Position numbers and translations under genes: made by a program. A model generated the notes under the pieces. That model did no database searches. It was not told where the DNA came from and saw only the letters and a list, made by a program, of their open reading frames with translations. Positions 1 to 6,933 of a stretch of DNA of 20,030 nt are shown here, one piece after another (the stretch's first letter is position 1; every line of letters starts with the position of its first letter). This DNA is from a virus: IMG/VR virus record IMGVR_UViG_3300010885_053907, positions 1 through 20,030 of that record, one strand, 5' to 3'.

Positions 1-183
1 AAGTATGGATTGCACCGACATATTTGTTACTTTGAGGATACTACTGTATGGCATGGTGATATCTATGACATCAAAAACGGTGGTCTTATGAATCCTCCTA
101 TGGAACTTACCAATTATAAAACCTACGAAGAAGCAGAACTTGAATGTCTTAAAAAATTAATAGAAATAGTAAAAACAAAATAA
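1..183 (+). CDS. Hypothetical phage protein, C-terminal 60 residues only
   Basis: Frame 1 is open from the window edge to TAA at 181-183, so this is the 3' end of a gene whose start lies outside. The visible part has an aromatic/histidine-rich stretch (HRHICYFEDTTVWHG) and ends in a charged helix (YEEAELECLKKLIEIVK). That style of tail is common in small phage proteins of unknown function. The next ATG follows the stop by one base, suggesting the same operon. I do not recognise the family. Confidence 0.6.
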   Translation, partial: KYGLHRHICYFEDTTVWHGDIYDIKNGGLMNPPMELTNYKTYEEAELECLKKLIEIVKTK

Positions 184-184
184 C

Positions 185-619
185 ATGAAACAAAGAATAT
201 ATTTAGATGATATCAGAACACCAATCAATCCAAATAACGAATGGGTAGATGGTATTCCTAATTGGATTATAGTTAGAAACTATGATGAGTTCGTAACCAA
301 AGTAAATGAAATTGGGTTAGAGAACATTGAATTAATCTCTCTTGACCATGATTTAGGCGATAGCGCTATGAAAGAATGGCATACAAATGTATATCGTAAC
401 TATACATTAGATTATAATAATATAACTGAGAAAACTGGTTATGATTGTGCTAAATGGTTAGTTGAGCAATGGTTAGATGGCAAACCAGTAGTTGATGTAT
501 ATACGCATTCGGCAAATGCTATTGGAAGTGCTAATATTATGGGTCTTATTAATAATTACAGGCATATTAACAAATTGCCACAAAATTGTGTTAGAGTACA
601 AATTGAACATACAGTATGA
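185..619 (+). CDS. Cyclic-phosphate-processing receiver (cREC) domain protein
   Basis: A 144-residue protein that looks like one receiver-type domain. The acidic pair is LDD at residues 7-9, a core strand ends in ISLDHDLGD (51-59), followed by TGYDCAKWL (84-92) and a late HSANAIGSANI stretch (108-118). This pattern matches the cREC family, which comparative genomics places in RNA-repair and conflict loci and predicts to act on cyclic phosphates at RNA ends. No kinase or output domain is attached, so two-component signalling is unlikely. It overlaps the next gene by 4 nt (ATGA) and lies two genes upstream of a P-loop kinase, with an RNA ligase 3.4 kb further on. Family call is fairly firm; substrate is inference. 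Confidence 0.75.
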   Translation: MKQRIYLDDIRTPINPNNEWVDGIPNWIIVRNYDEFVTKVNEIGLENIELISLDHDLGDSAMKEWHTNVYRNYTLDYNNITEKTGYDCAKWLVEQWLDGKPVVDVYTHSANAIGSANIMGLINNYRHINKLPQNCVRVQIEHTV

Positions 620-879
620 TTATAGGAAATAAATTATTACAAGCATTAACATTAGTGTTGGTAGTTATGGTAGCGGTTATGGTAATCTTTAAAGTAGCTG
701 ATATGTTACCTGAGCATCAAGTTAAGATAACTTATAGTGTAGGTGGCGAACAACGCGTTTATATTGTAAAGTCTAGTTCAATATCACGTAACACTAATAG
801 TGGATGTATTACATTTACGGATAATATTGGACATAGTCATACAATATGCGGAACATTTGAAACAGAAATAATAAAATGA
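616..879 (+). CDS. Small single-pass membrane protein
   Basis: 87 residues. A hydrophobic segment at about residues 7-27 (LLQALTLVLVVMVAVMVIFKV) should form one membrane helix, with little ahead of it. The remaining ~55 residues are polar and probably a small beta-rich domain. It overlaps the upstream cREC gene and the downstream kinase gene by 4 nt each, so translation is probably coupled. The family is not recognised. It could be an anchored signal peptide or a small inner-membrane protein. Confidence 0.6.
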   Translation: MIIGNKLLQALTLVLVVMVAVMVIFKVADMLPEHQVKITYSVGGEQRVYIVKSSSISRNTNSGCITFTDNIGHSHTICGTFETEIIK

Positions 880-1268
880 AAGAATTAATATTATTAAGAG
901 GGTTGCCAGGGTCCGGTAAGAGTACATTAGCTAAGACAATAGCAACTAGCGGATACCATTTTGAGGCAGATATGTTTTTTATGAAGGATGGCGTATATAA
1001 ATTTGACCCTACAAGAATAGAAATGGCCCATAATTGGTGCAGAACCCAAGTCATGCAAAGTATGGCTATTGATTTAAATTTAATCGTCGTATCAAATACA
1101 TTCACTCAAGAATGGGAAATGGATGCGTATTACAGCTTAGCTAAACAGTATGGTTACCAAGTACATTCAGTTATTGTTGAGAATAGACATGCAGGAGTAA
1201 ATACTCATAATGTACCTGAAGATAAATTGGAAATAATGAAAAATAGATTTGAAATAAAACTAATATGA
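876..1268 (+). CDS. P-loop kinase, polynucleotide-kinase-like (N4BP2-like type)
   Basis: 130 residues. Walker A is GLPGSGKST at residues 9-17. An EADMFF stretch (30-35) follows, where the acidic residue of Pnk-type kinases sits. VSNTFTQEWEMDAYYSLAKQ and then VIVENRHAGVNTHNVP resemble the second strand and lid region of small polynucleotide-kinase-like P-loop proteins. The domain is complete but minimal: no phosphatase half like that of T4 Pnk is fused to it. It probably phosphorylates a nucleotide or a nucleic-acid 5' end. Neighbours are a cREC protein upstream and an RNA ligase downstream, which favours RNA. A small-molecule kinase cannot be excluded. Confidence 0.75.
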   Translation: MKELILLRGLPGSGKSTLAKTIATSGYHFEADMFFMKDGVYKFDPTRIEMAHNWCRTQVMQSMAIDLNLIVVSNTFTQEWEMDAYYSLAKQYGYQVHSVIVENRHAGVNTHNVPEDKLEIMKNRFEIKLI

Positions 1269-1459
1269 AAAAAACAGTTATAAATTTTTGTGTAGCACTA
1301 ATATTCATTAGTAATATTCTGTTTACATTACATTTATTTGGTATATGGGGCATCTTTGGTATCTTACCGGTACCAATAACATACCCATTATGGGTATATG
1401 CAATACCATATGTAATATTTTCATTTTCGTTATTATTTTTTTATTTAAAAAATGATTAA
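1265..1459 (+). CDS. Small two-helix membrane protein
   Basis: 64 residues, almost wholly hydrophobic, with likely membrane helices at about residues 6-30 and 42-61 separated by a short proline-containing turn (GILPVPITYP). It ends in the charged KND. It overlaps the kinase gene by 4 nt and is the last gene before the promoter at 1474-1505. No family recognised. A small lysis or host-takeover membrane peptide is possible, but nothing here shows it. Confidence 0.5.
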   Translation: MKKTVINFCVALIFISNILFTLHLFGIWGIFGILPVPITYPLWVYAIPYVIFSFSLLFFYLKND

Positions 1460-1473
1460 ATCTTAAAAAAAGA

Positions 1474-1505
1474 TTAGGAAATATGAAATGTTTTCCTTAT
1501 CTTTA
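1474..1505 (+). promoter_or_regulatory. Phage promoter, TTAG-N20-TATCTTTA
   Basis: TTAG at 1474-1477 and TATCTTTA at 1498-1505 are separated by exactly 20 nt, matching the pattern repeated through this window and the Bacteroidota -33/-7 layout. GTATA follows the -7 box, as at most other sites. It serves the gene starting at 1527. Any start upstream of the -7 box would lie inside promoter sequence. Confidence 0.75.
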
Positions 1506-1526
1506 AGTATAATATTAAAAAGAAAT

Positions 1527-1871
1527 ATGAAAACAATCGCACAACAATTAAACTGTAAAGTTTTTCCTTTAGAAATTTATGACTATAATAACAATTTAAT
1601 TTATAGCGAAACTACCGACGGAGTTTGGTATAAAAGTGAAGCTGGCGAAAATTTTTGGTATAGGCACGAACACGATTCGAATAATAATGTAGTTTATAGC
1701 GAAAATTCTAAAGGATTTTGGATAAAATACGAATACGATTCGAATAATAATTTAATTTACTGGGAAAGTTCTGATGGAGAATGGAGAAAACAAAAATTCG
1801 ATTCCGATAATAATTTAACGTATGGCGAGGATAATAACGGAGTTATATACCCCCAATTAACAAAAGAATAA
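1527..1871 (+). CDS. 21-residue repeat protein (YDSNNNLIY-x-E type)
   Basis: 114 residues from ATG 1527. An in-frame ATG at 1488 exists, but its first 13 codons are the -7 promoter region, so 1527 is the better start. After about 18 residues come three clear 21-residue units and a partial fourth: YDYNNNLIYSE, HDSNNNVVYSE, YDSNNNLIYWE and FDSDNNLTYGE, each followed by a DG-x-W-type turn. Ten extra residues (AGENFWYRHE) separate units 1 and 2. The look is of short beta-hairpin repeats, distantly like YD/RHS repeats, found in Bacteroidota phage proteins. Function unknown. The DNA repeats at about 63 nt. tRNA-Leu follows within 15 nt. Confidence 0.7.
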   Translation: MKTIAQQLNCKVFPLEIYDYNNNLIYSETTDGVWYKSEAGENFWYRHEHDSNNNVVYSENSKGFWIKYEYDSNNNLIYWESSDGEWRKQKFDSDNNLTYGEDNNGVIYPQLTKE

Positions 1872-1885
1872 AGGGGTATTTAAAT

Positions 1886-1990
1886 AGTCAGGTGGCGGAA
1901 TGGTAAACGCTTGGTCTTAACAACCTATTAATAAACCTCTCTGAGGTTGTAAACCCGTTTGGGATACAGGTTCGAATCCTGTCCTGGCAC
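1886..1990 (+). tRNA. tRNA-Leu (TAA) with enlarged variable region
   Basis: T arm acagg/cctgt around TTCGAAT (1966-1982), acceptor 1886-1892 with 1983-1989 (first pair A-A mismatched), anticodon stem ttggt/accta around CTTAACA (TAA at 1918-1920). The variable region is 38 nt (1928-1965) and holds two hairpins, AACCTC-tct-GAGGTT and CCC-gttt-GGG. The second is a normal leucine variable arm; the first is extra. A second tRNA-Leu(TAA) of normal form lies at 12621. Confidence 0.75.
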
Positions 1991-2007
1991 AAAATAAATA
2001 AAATAAT

Positions 2008-2598
2008 ATGAATTTAGTAGGAGGAAAGTATTTTAACGAAGGCGAATATTGGTGTATTGAACAGCATTCAAATACCAATCATTTTTACGACACATATTTG
2101 CCGTATCAGTTCCATTTGCAAATGGTTGCTCAGGTATATGAAGATTTTAAACATCTTTTACCTAAAAATTTAATAACTTTAGAAGAAGAAGAATATCCTA
2201 ATAGTTGGATATTAACAGATATCACTCATCGAGTAGTTAGAATGGCTTGTTGGGGGCATGATTTAATCGAAGATACTAGAACATCTTATAATGATGTTGA
2301 TGCTAAGTTAGGCGTACAAGTTGCAGATATCGTATATGCAGTTTCTAATGAAAAAGGTAAGTCTCGTAAAGAACGTGCTAATGACAAATACTATGAAGGT
2401 ATTAGAGAAACTCCAGGCGCTGTATTTGTTAAGTTATGCGACAGAATTGCTAATGTTCAATATTCAAAAATGACTAAGTCAAGAATGTTTGAGATGTATA
2501 TAAAGGAGAATATCAATTTCATGGTTAGTTTAGGTAGACAAGTTAGTAACGACTATGAAGAAATGTATCAATACTTAATAAACTTATTTAATAATTAA
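2008..2598 (+). CDS. HD-domain phosphohydrolase, RelA/SpoT-hydrolase-like
   Basis: 196 residues. The metal ligands of an HD domain are visible: H36 in QFHLQMV, the HD pair H84-D85 in CWGHDLIEDT, and D145 in KLCDRIANV. The HDLIEDT and KLCDR-x-N sequences are those of the (p)ppGpp hydrolase half of RelA/SpoT and of small alarmone hydrolases, so nucleotide pyrophosphate or phosphate removal is likely. No synthetase domain is present. It starts just after tRNA-Leu and leads a run of three genes with 3-nt gaps. It could quench the host stringent response. HD phosphatases also act in RNA-end repair, so that is an alternative. Confidence 0.75.
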   Translation: MNLVGGKYFNEGEYWCIEQHSNTNHFYDTYLPYQFHLQMVAQVYEDFKHLLPKNLITLEEEEYPNSWILTDITHRVVRMACWGHDLIEDTRTSYNDVDAKLGVQVADIVYAVSNEKGKSRKERANDKYYEGIRETPGAVFVKLCDRIANVQYSKMTKSRMFEMYIKENINFMVSLGRQVSNDYEEMYQYLINLFNN

Positions 2599-2601
2599 GA
2601 T

Positions 2602-3186
2602 ATGGAAAACAACTTTAAACAAATAGCAGATTTCCTTACATTTGATAATGAAGATGATTTTTATCATTTACAAATCTTAAAGCGTAAGAAAGAAAATCCT
2701 GAAATTGGGTCTAACTCTTATGTAATTAGAACCTATTGCATACGTTCTAAAGAGCATTTAATAGAGAAAATGGTTGAGATTATTAATTTATGCACCCAGA
2801 ATAATGCTCGTGCTTATATCAATTTAAACCGTAGGTCATTTGAACGAGCAGCATTCCATACCTTGAAAAAAGTTACGGACATTATAATGAATAAAGATTA
2901 TAAGTCAGTTCGTAATGCTTTTGAATCTGTATGTGGGGAGTATGGAAGCGGTAAGGATAAGTTTTGGATTGTTGATATTGATACTAAAGATGAATTAGTT
3001 GTACATAGAATCGTACACATAATTGATACCGACTTAATGCCAGAAGGTAGTAAGTATCAATTTTGCATTCCAACTAAAAACGGATACCACTTAATAACAA
3101 CATCATTCAATATGGCTGAGTTTAAGGAAAAGTGTCCTGATATTGATGTACACAAAAACAATCCTACAATATTATTTTGTAGTTAA
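2602..3186 (+). CDS. Hypothetical protein with primase-like (AEP) motifs
   Basis: 194 residues, 3 nt after the HD gene. Seen: a hydrophobic strand ending in D125-x-D127 (FWIVDIDTKD), then PTKNGYHLI with H163, then DVHKNNPTILF near the end. This order resembles archaeo-eukaryotic primase motifs (hhDhD; sxH; hD). An earlier AYINLNRRS strand fits the same fold. Length is short, with no zinc finger or helicase. I rate AEP-like as a hypothesis. A structure prediction matching the primase palm would settle it. Otherwise it is a conserved phage protein of unknown function. Confidence 0.5.
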   Translation: MENNFKQIADFLTFDNEDDFYHLQILKRKKENPEIGSNSYVIRTYCIRSKEHLIEKMVEIINLCTQNNARAYINLNRRSFERAAFHTLKKVTDIIMNKDYKSVRNAFESVCGEYGSGKDKFWIVDIDTKDELVVHRIVHIIDTDLMPEGSKYQFCIPTKNGYHLITTSFNMAEFKEKCPDIDVHKNNPTILFCS

Positions 3187-3189
3187 AAC

Positions 3190-3375
3190 ATGAAGACAAT
3201 AGATGATTTTATTAAAGATCTTCAGAGAATAAGTGAAGATAAAAGAAAGTTACCGTTAGTTATTCAATGTCCAAATGGAGAATTAACTTCGCCATCAATT
3301 AAAATGATGTGGGATGAACCGATGGAAACATTTCAACATGGCCCTGATAAAATGATTATTACTTATAAAGATTAA
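3190..3375 (+). CDS. Small conserved phage protein, unknown function
   Basis: 61 residues: an N-terminal helix (MKTIDDFIKDLQRI) with KRKLPLVIQCPNGE and a C-terminal strand (KMIITYKD). The LPLVIQCPNGE segment reads like a short beta domain seen in small phage proteins. The gene is 3 nt after the primase-like gene and probably co-transcribed. No catalytic residues are evident. Confidence 0.55.
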   Translation: MKTIDDFIKDLQRISEDKRKLPLVIQCPNGELTSPSIKMMWDEPMETFQHGPDKMIITYKD

Positions 3376-3421
3376 AAATATGGAAAATAATAACAGAACA
3401 TATTTATTATAAAATATTATT

Positions 3422-4063
3422 ATGGCTGTTGTTTATTTACACAAAACTTTGGACACTGATTTAGTTTTTTATATCGGTATTGGTAAAACTAAAAAAAGGG
3501 CATTTAGCAGAAGTACACGAAATATATTATGGTCAAATATAGTTTCTAAACACGATTATATGGTGGAGTTATTATATGAAGACATATCTTGGGAAGAAGC
3601 AAGTATACACGAAAAGAGATTAATTAAAGAGTATGGTCGACGTGATATCGGTACAGGATGTTTAGCTAATATGACTGATGGCGGTGATGGTGCTGCAAAT
3701 TTGTCTGCTGAATCTCGTAAGAAAATATCTGATACATCAACCGGTCGTATTAAGACATTAGAGTGTAGATTAAAGCTAAGCGCTAAAACTAGCGGGGAAA
3801 ATAGTATAATGTATGGTAAGAAAGGGCCATTACATCCTAAATTTGGAAAAAAGTATACATTTTCTGCTGAGCATAGACAAAAACTTTCGAAAGTTAGATT
3901 AGGTAGAAAATATACTGAGGAACATAAACAAGCAATGCGTGTACCAAAAGGCCCTCAAGAAAGTAAAACTTGTCCGCATTGTAATAAGGTAGGGGGCAAT
4001 GCAATGTTGCGTTGGCATTTTGATAATTGTAAAAATAAAAATAAAAATATAAGTTATGAATAA
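3422..4063 (+). CDS. GIY-YIG-type homing endonuclease with NUMOD3 repeats
   Basis: 213 residues. The N-terminus has the GIY-YIG-like pair VYL (4-6) and YIG (17-19), then R and W positions and an E-rich helix (EEASIHEKRLIKEYG). From about residue 95 there are NUMOD3 DNA-binding repeats (SAESRKKISDTSTGR, GKKGPLHPKFGKK, SAEHRQKLSKVRLGRKYTEEH). A C-terminal finger has C184, C187, H199 and C203. This is the architecture of free-standing phage homing endonucleases such as Seg/Mob-type proteins. It overlaps the RNA ligase start by 8 nt and was probably inserted between the small-protein operon and the ligase. Confidence 0.85.
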   Translation: MAVVYLHKTLDTDLVFYIGIGKTKKRAFSRSTRNILWSNIVSKHDYMVELLYEDISWEEASIHEKRLIKEYGRRDIGTGCLANMTDGGDGAANLSAESRKKISDTSTGRIKTLECRLKLSAKTSGENSIMYGKKGPLHPKFGKKYTFSAEHRQKLSKVRLGRKYTEEHKQAMRVPKGPQESKTCPHCNKVGGNAMLRWHFDNCKNKNKNISYE

Positions 4064-5201
4064 ACTCGAGAACGCTAATAGTGTGTGCTTCGTAGCACGA
4101 ATTAATGAAATTAAACCAATACCTGGCGCGGATAATATTGAACAAGCCGTTGTAGGTGGTTGGAATTGTATTATACAAAAAGGACAATATGCTGAGGGCG
4201 GTTTAGTAGTAGTAGCTACTACAGATGCTGTTATACCTCAAGAATTATCAGATAATTTAAACGTAACCAACTACTTACGTAAAGGTGGACGTGTTCGTAC
4301 CGTTAAGTTGCGAGGAGTGTATTCTGAATGCTTAATTATACCATTAAAATATATTCCTAAGGGTAATATTAATTCATATACTGAAGGTAAAGATATGATG
4401 GAGGTAATGAATATCTTTAAATACGAACCACCAGTAAAGCAAATTCAATTAGCGTCAGGTAAAAAAGTTACTTATAGCGAAAATCCTAACTTTTTAATAT
4501 ACTATAAATTTCCAAACTTAAAGAATGTATCTGGAATGTTTACAGAAGAAGATTCAGTTCAAATTACTCGAAAGCTTCATGGAACAAATGCTCGGTATGG
4601 TATAGTATTAAAAACTAAATTATCATTTTGGGATAAAGTAAAGAAATTTCTTTATCTTGCAGATGAATGGATTGATTATGAGTATGTAGTCGGTTCTCAT
4701 AATGTAGAAAAAGGTAGCGATTCTCAAGGATTTTATGATACAAATGTTTGGTATGAAATAGCAAATAAGTATCAAATTAAAGAAAAGCTTTGGAAGTTCG
4801 TTAAAGAAAATTATAGCTCTGAGGAATTAGGGGCTGGATTATCTATGTATGGTGAAATTTACGGAGCTGGTATTCAAAAGAACTATGATTATGGTTTAAA
4901 AAATATTGAGTTTGCAATATTCGATGTTATGTTAAATGGAAAATATTGCCCAGTATTTTATACTAAAGTATTTGCATCTCATGGAGTAGAATTACTTCAC
5001 GTACCGGTATTATATGATGGGGTATGGTCTCAAGAAATTCAGGATAAATATACATTCAATAACTTTATTGAAGGTACTAAAGTTCCGCACGAAGGTATTG
5101 TAATTAAACATATAAATGGCGAAAGAAGTAAAGTAGCTAAAGTAATTAATCCGGATTACTTAATTTACGGAGAGAAGCATAATATAGGAGATAGTCATTA
5201 G
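4056..5201 (+). CDS. RNA ligase, Rnl5/DraRnl-like
   Basis: 381 residues. Motif I is KLHGTN with lysine K173 as the nucleotidyl acceptor. Later motifs: SHNV, YGEIYGAGIQ, IEFAIFDV, EGIVIKHI, and a final VAKVIN near motif V. About 130 residues precede the catalytic core and resemble the N-terminal OB-like module of Deinococcus RnlA (IKPIPGADNIEQAVVGGWNCIIQKG). That family seals nicks with a 3'-OH RNA strand. In the window it joins a P-loop kinase, a cREC protein and many tRNAs, so tRNA or mRNA repair is the likely job. The gene overlaps the homing endonuclease upstream and runs into the T5orf172 gene one base after its stop. Confidence 0.9.
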   Translation: MNKLENANSVCFVARINEIKPIPGADNIEQAVVGGWNCIIQKGQYAEGGLVVVATTDAVIPQELSDNLNVTNYLRKGGRVRTVKLRGVYSECLIIPLKYIPKGNINSYTEGKDMMEVMNIFKYEPPVKQIQLASGKKVTYSENPNFLIYYKFPNLKNVSGMFTEEDSVQITRKLHGTNARYGIVLKTKLSFWDKVKKFLYLADEWIDYEYVVGSHNVEKGSDSQGFYDTNVWYEIANKYQIKEKLWKFVKENYSSEELGAGLSMYGEIYGAGIQKNYDYGLKNIEFAIFDVMLNGKYCPVFYTKVFASHGVELLHVPVLYDGVWSQEIQDKYTFNNFIEGTKVPHEGIVIKHINGERSKVAKVINPDYLIYGEKHNIGDSH

Positions 5202-5202
5202 T

Positions 5203-5745
5203 ATGATTAATCAAACGTTTGTTAATGTAAGCGATATACATTTATATATTAAAGTACCAGGTCATTTATGGTATACTGCTACTCATTATACACACGTACC
5301 AAGTACAGACCCTGAATATCCATATTATAATGATGAAAGTAGATATGGGTGGATGGATGTTGTATATTTAACAGACCCTATTATAGATCCAACCGGAGTG
5401 ATGAGAAGCCCCGAATGGATTTATGTATTAGTAAATAAATCAATGCCCGGAATGGTAAAGATTGGTTTAACTACGACGTCTGTTGATCAACGCGTTAAAG
5501 AAATAAACGGTGCTACAGGAGTACCTACTCCTTGGATAGATGTTTATAAATTTAAATGTTATGGGTCTAAATATCTCGAAAGAGAAGTACATCAATATTT
5601 AGCAGCTCATCGAGTAGCTTCGAATAGAGAAATGTTTGCCGTAACAACAATGTATGCTCAAGAAGTGATTGAAAAGTTAGGAGAACCGTATACAAGTTTT
5701 TTATATGTAGATCAAAAAAATCCTGAAATAAATTTGGAAAATTGA
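5203..5745 (+). CDS. T5orf172-domain protein (GIY-YIG superfamily)
   Basis: 180 residues. From residue 72: IYVLVNKSMPGMVKIGLTTT, then R97 in DQRVKEINGATGVPTPW, then a conserved ERE-x-HQYL helix and REMF. These are the marks of the T5orf172/MUG113 branch of the GIY-YIG fold. The first 70 residues are tyrosine/proline-rich and not recognised. Nuclease activity is plausible, but the domain is also found in proteins of unknown role. It starts 1 nt after the ligase and closes that operon. Confidence 0.75.
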   Translation: MINQTFVNVSDIHLYIKVPGHLWYTATHYTHVPSTDPEYPYYNDESRYGWMDVVYLTDPIIDPTGVMRSPEWIYVLVNKSMPGMVKIGLTTTSVDQRVKEINGATGVPTPWIDVYKFKCYGSKYLEREVHQYLAAHRVASNREMFAVTTMYAQEVIEKLGEPYTSFLYVDQKNPEINLEN

Positions 5746-5764
5746 AAAGTATTCTTTATCTTTA
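5733..5764 (+). promoter_or_regulatory. Phage promoter, TTTG-N20-TATCTTTA
   Basis: TTTG 5733-5736 and TATCTTTA 5757-5764, 20 nt apart. It lies over the stop codon of the T5orf172 gene and ends five bases before the ATG at 5770, so the transcript would have almost no leader. Confidence 0.75.
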
Positions 5765-5769
5765 AGTAT

Positions 5770-5988
5770 ATGAAAATAATTAGATATTGCAGCGAATGTA
5801 ATGAACTTATTCCGGAAGGGAGATTAAAAGCTAAACCGGATGCAAAAACTTGTATTAAACATAGTAATACAGTAAGATACTCCGGTAGGATGATTGTTCA
5901 TCATAAAACGGGTAATGAAATTGAAATTTATAAAGACCCAAAGTTAGCAAAAGAAATGTTTAGATTAGATACAACAAAAGGAAGATAA
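5770..5988 (+). CDS. Small DksA/TraR-like zinc-finger protein
   Basis: 72 residues. C7-x2-C10, then PEGRLKAKPDAKTC with C28 and H31: a four-ligand finger spaced like the C-terminal finger of TraR/DksA proteins, whose IP-x-x-RL-x-A-x-P-x-x-x-x-C text it closely resembles. It lacks the coiled coil of full DksA, so binding in the RNA polymerase channel is doubtful. A DNA- or protein-binding adaptor is also possible. It is transcribed from its own promoter with an apparently leaderless start. Confidence 0.65.
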   Translation: MKIIRYCSECNELIPEGRLKAKPDAKTCIKHSNTVRYSGRMIVHHKTGNEIEIYKDPKLAKEMFRLDTTKGR

Positions 5989-5994
5989 TATATT

Positions 5995-6348
5995 ATGGAA
6001 AATAAAAATAAAAATCAAAACGGCAAAGTGCCTCAACAAGGAAAGGCTCCGCAAAAAGGTAATTTTAATCGTAGAGAAACATTACCAGGTCAATTCGCTA
6101 ACGATTTTCAAGGTAGAATCATAAATAATCGTTGCTATGGTTATAAAGCTAGCGATTATTCATGGGAGATACTTTTCAAGAAGACTCCAGAGGAGAAAGT
6201 TAAAACAAAAAAAGAAATTGCTAAGTATAAAGGATTAATGTCCGCATATTATGGTAGTGATTGGAAAAGTAGAAAAGGTGATAAAGCCGTTACTAATGTG
6301 CCGGTTAGAGTTAATAAACAAACAATGTTATTTGAATTAATCCCATAA
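5995..6348 (+). CDS. Hypothetical basic protein with disordered N-terminus
   Basis: 117 residues. The first ~30 are lysine/asparagine/glutamine-rich (QQGKAPQKGNFNRRE) and likely disordered. A folded part follows with NRCYGYKASDYSWEILFKKT and SAYYGSDWKSRKGDK. High positive charge suggests nucleic-acid contact, but no named domain is seen. It follows the zinc-finger gene by 6 nt. Confidence 0.5.
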   Translation: MENKNKNQNGKVPQQGKAPQKGNFNRRETLPGQFANDFQGRIINNRCYGYKASDYSWEILFKKTPEEKVKTKKEIAKYKGLMSAYYGSDWKSRKGDKAVTNVPVRVNKQTMLFELIP

Positions 6349-6355
6349 AAAATAT

Positions 6356-6628
6356 ATGTTCTATACAGCAAAAGTAGTTGTCGAGTTTGAAACAGACAAC
6401 GGTAAAGTAAAAAAAGTAAGCGAAAGCTATTTAGTAGAAGCTTCATCAGTAACGCATGCAGAGTCTATTGTTCATAGAGAATTTTCTAAAGAGCAAAGAG
6501 ACTTTGAAGTAAAATCCGTAACTCAATCTAGATATTTAGATGTATTTTTTGAAGACGCATCAAAGAATAGTGATAGAGTTACAATCGATTCACAAGAACG
6601 TAAACGTACAGACGAATGGCCAGAGTAA
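6356..6628 (+). CDS. DUF4494 family protein
   Basis: 90 residues. MFYTAKVVVEFETDNGKVKK, then ESYLVEASSVTHAE and DFEVKSV match DUF4494, a small family found in Bacteroidota and their phages. Function unknown; the fold is probably a small alpha/beta sandwich. It overlaps the next gene by 13 nt. Confidence 0.75.
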   Translation: MFYTAKVVVEFETDNGKVKKVSESYLVEASSVTHAESIVHREFSKEQRDFEVKSVTQSRYLDVFFEDASKNSDRVTIDSQERKRTDEWPE

Positions 6629-6918
6629 AAAAGAACCATTACAAAATTGGACAAACGATTGTATTTATTTGGTCTGGTAAAAGGCGCATGGGTGTAATTG
6701 AAGAGCGTAGACCAAAAAATAAAAAAATCTTTTATAATGTGCGCGGTGATGATGGTAAGCTATACGAAGGTATGCACGTTGATGATTCAGAAGTAGCAGC
6801 AATTCTTTCTCACGAAACTAGAATTGTTGGAGAATCATTAGAAAAGAAAAAATTATCTAAACCCGAATACGAAACGGAAGAATTTGAAAGTTTAGACGAT
6901 AATCTTGAAGATAGTTAA
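6616..6918 (+). CDS. Hypothetical SH3-like protein with acidic tail
   Basis: 100 residues. YKIGQTIVFIWSGKRRMGVI, then FYNVRGDDGKLYEGMHVDD: short strands and turns as in small SH3-like barrels. The last ~30 residues are acidic (EYETEEFESLDDNLEDS). It is the last gene before the tmRNA, 15 nt downstream. Family not recognised. Confidence 0.5.
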   Translation: MARVKKNHYKIGQTIVFIWSGKRRMGVIEERRPKNKKIFYNVRGDDGKLYEGMHVDDSEVAAILSHETRIVGESLEKKKLSKPEYETEEFESLDDNLEDS

Positions 6919-6933
6919 TAATTATCTTCAAAT

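Noticed and set aside
1488-1526. N-terminal extension of the repeat protein from ATG 1488
   Set aside because: These 13 codons cover the -7 promoter box, so they would not be transcribed. ATG 1527 follows the box.
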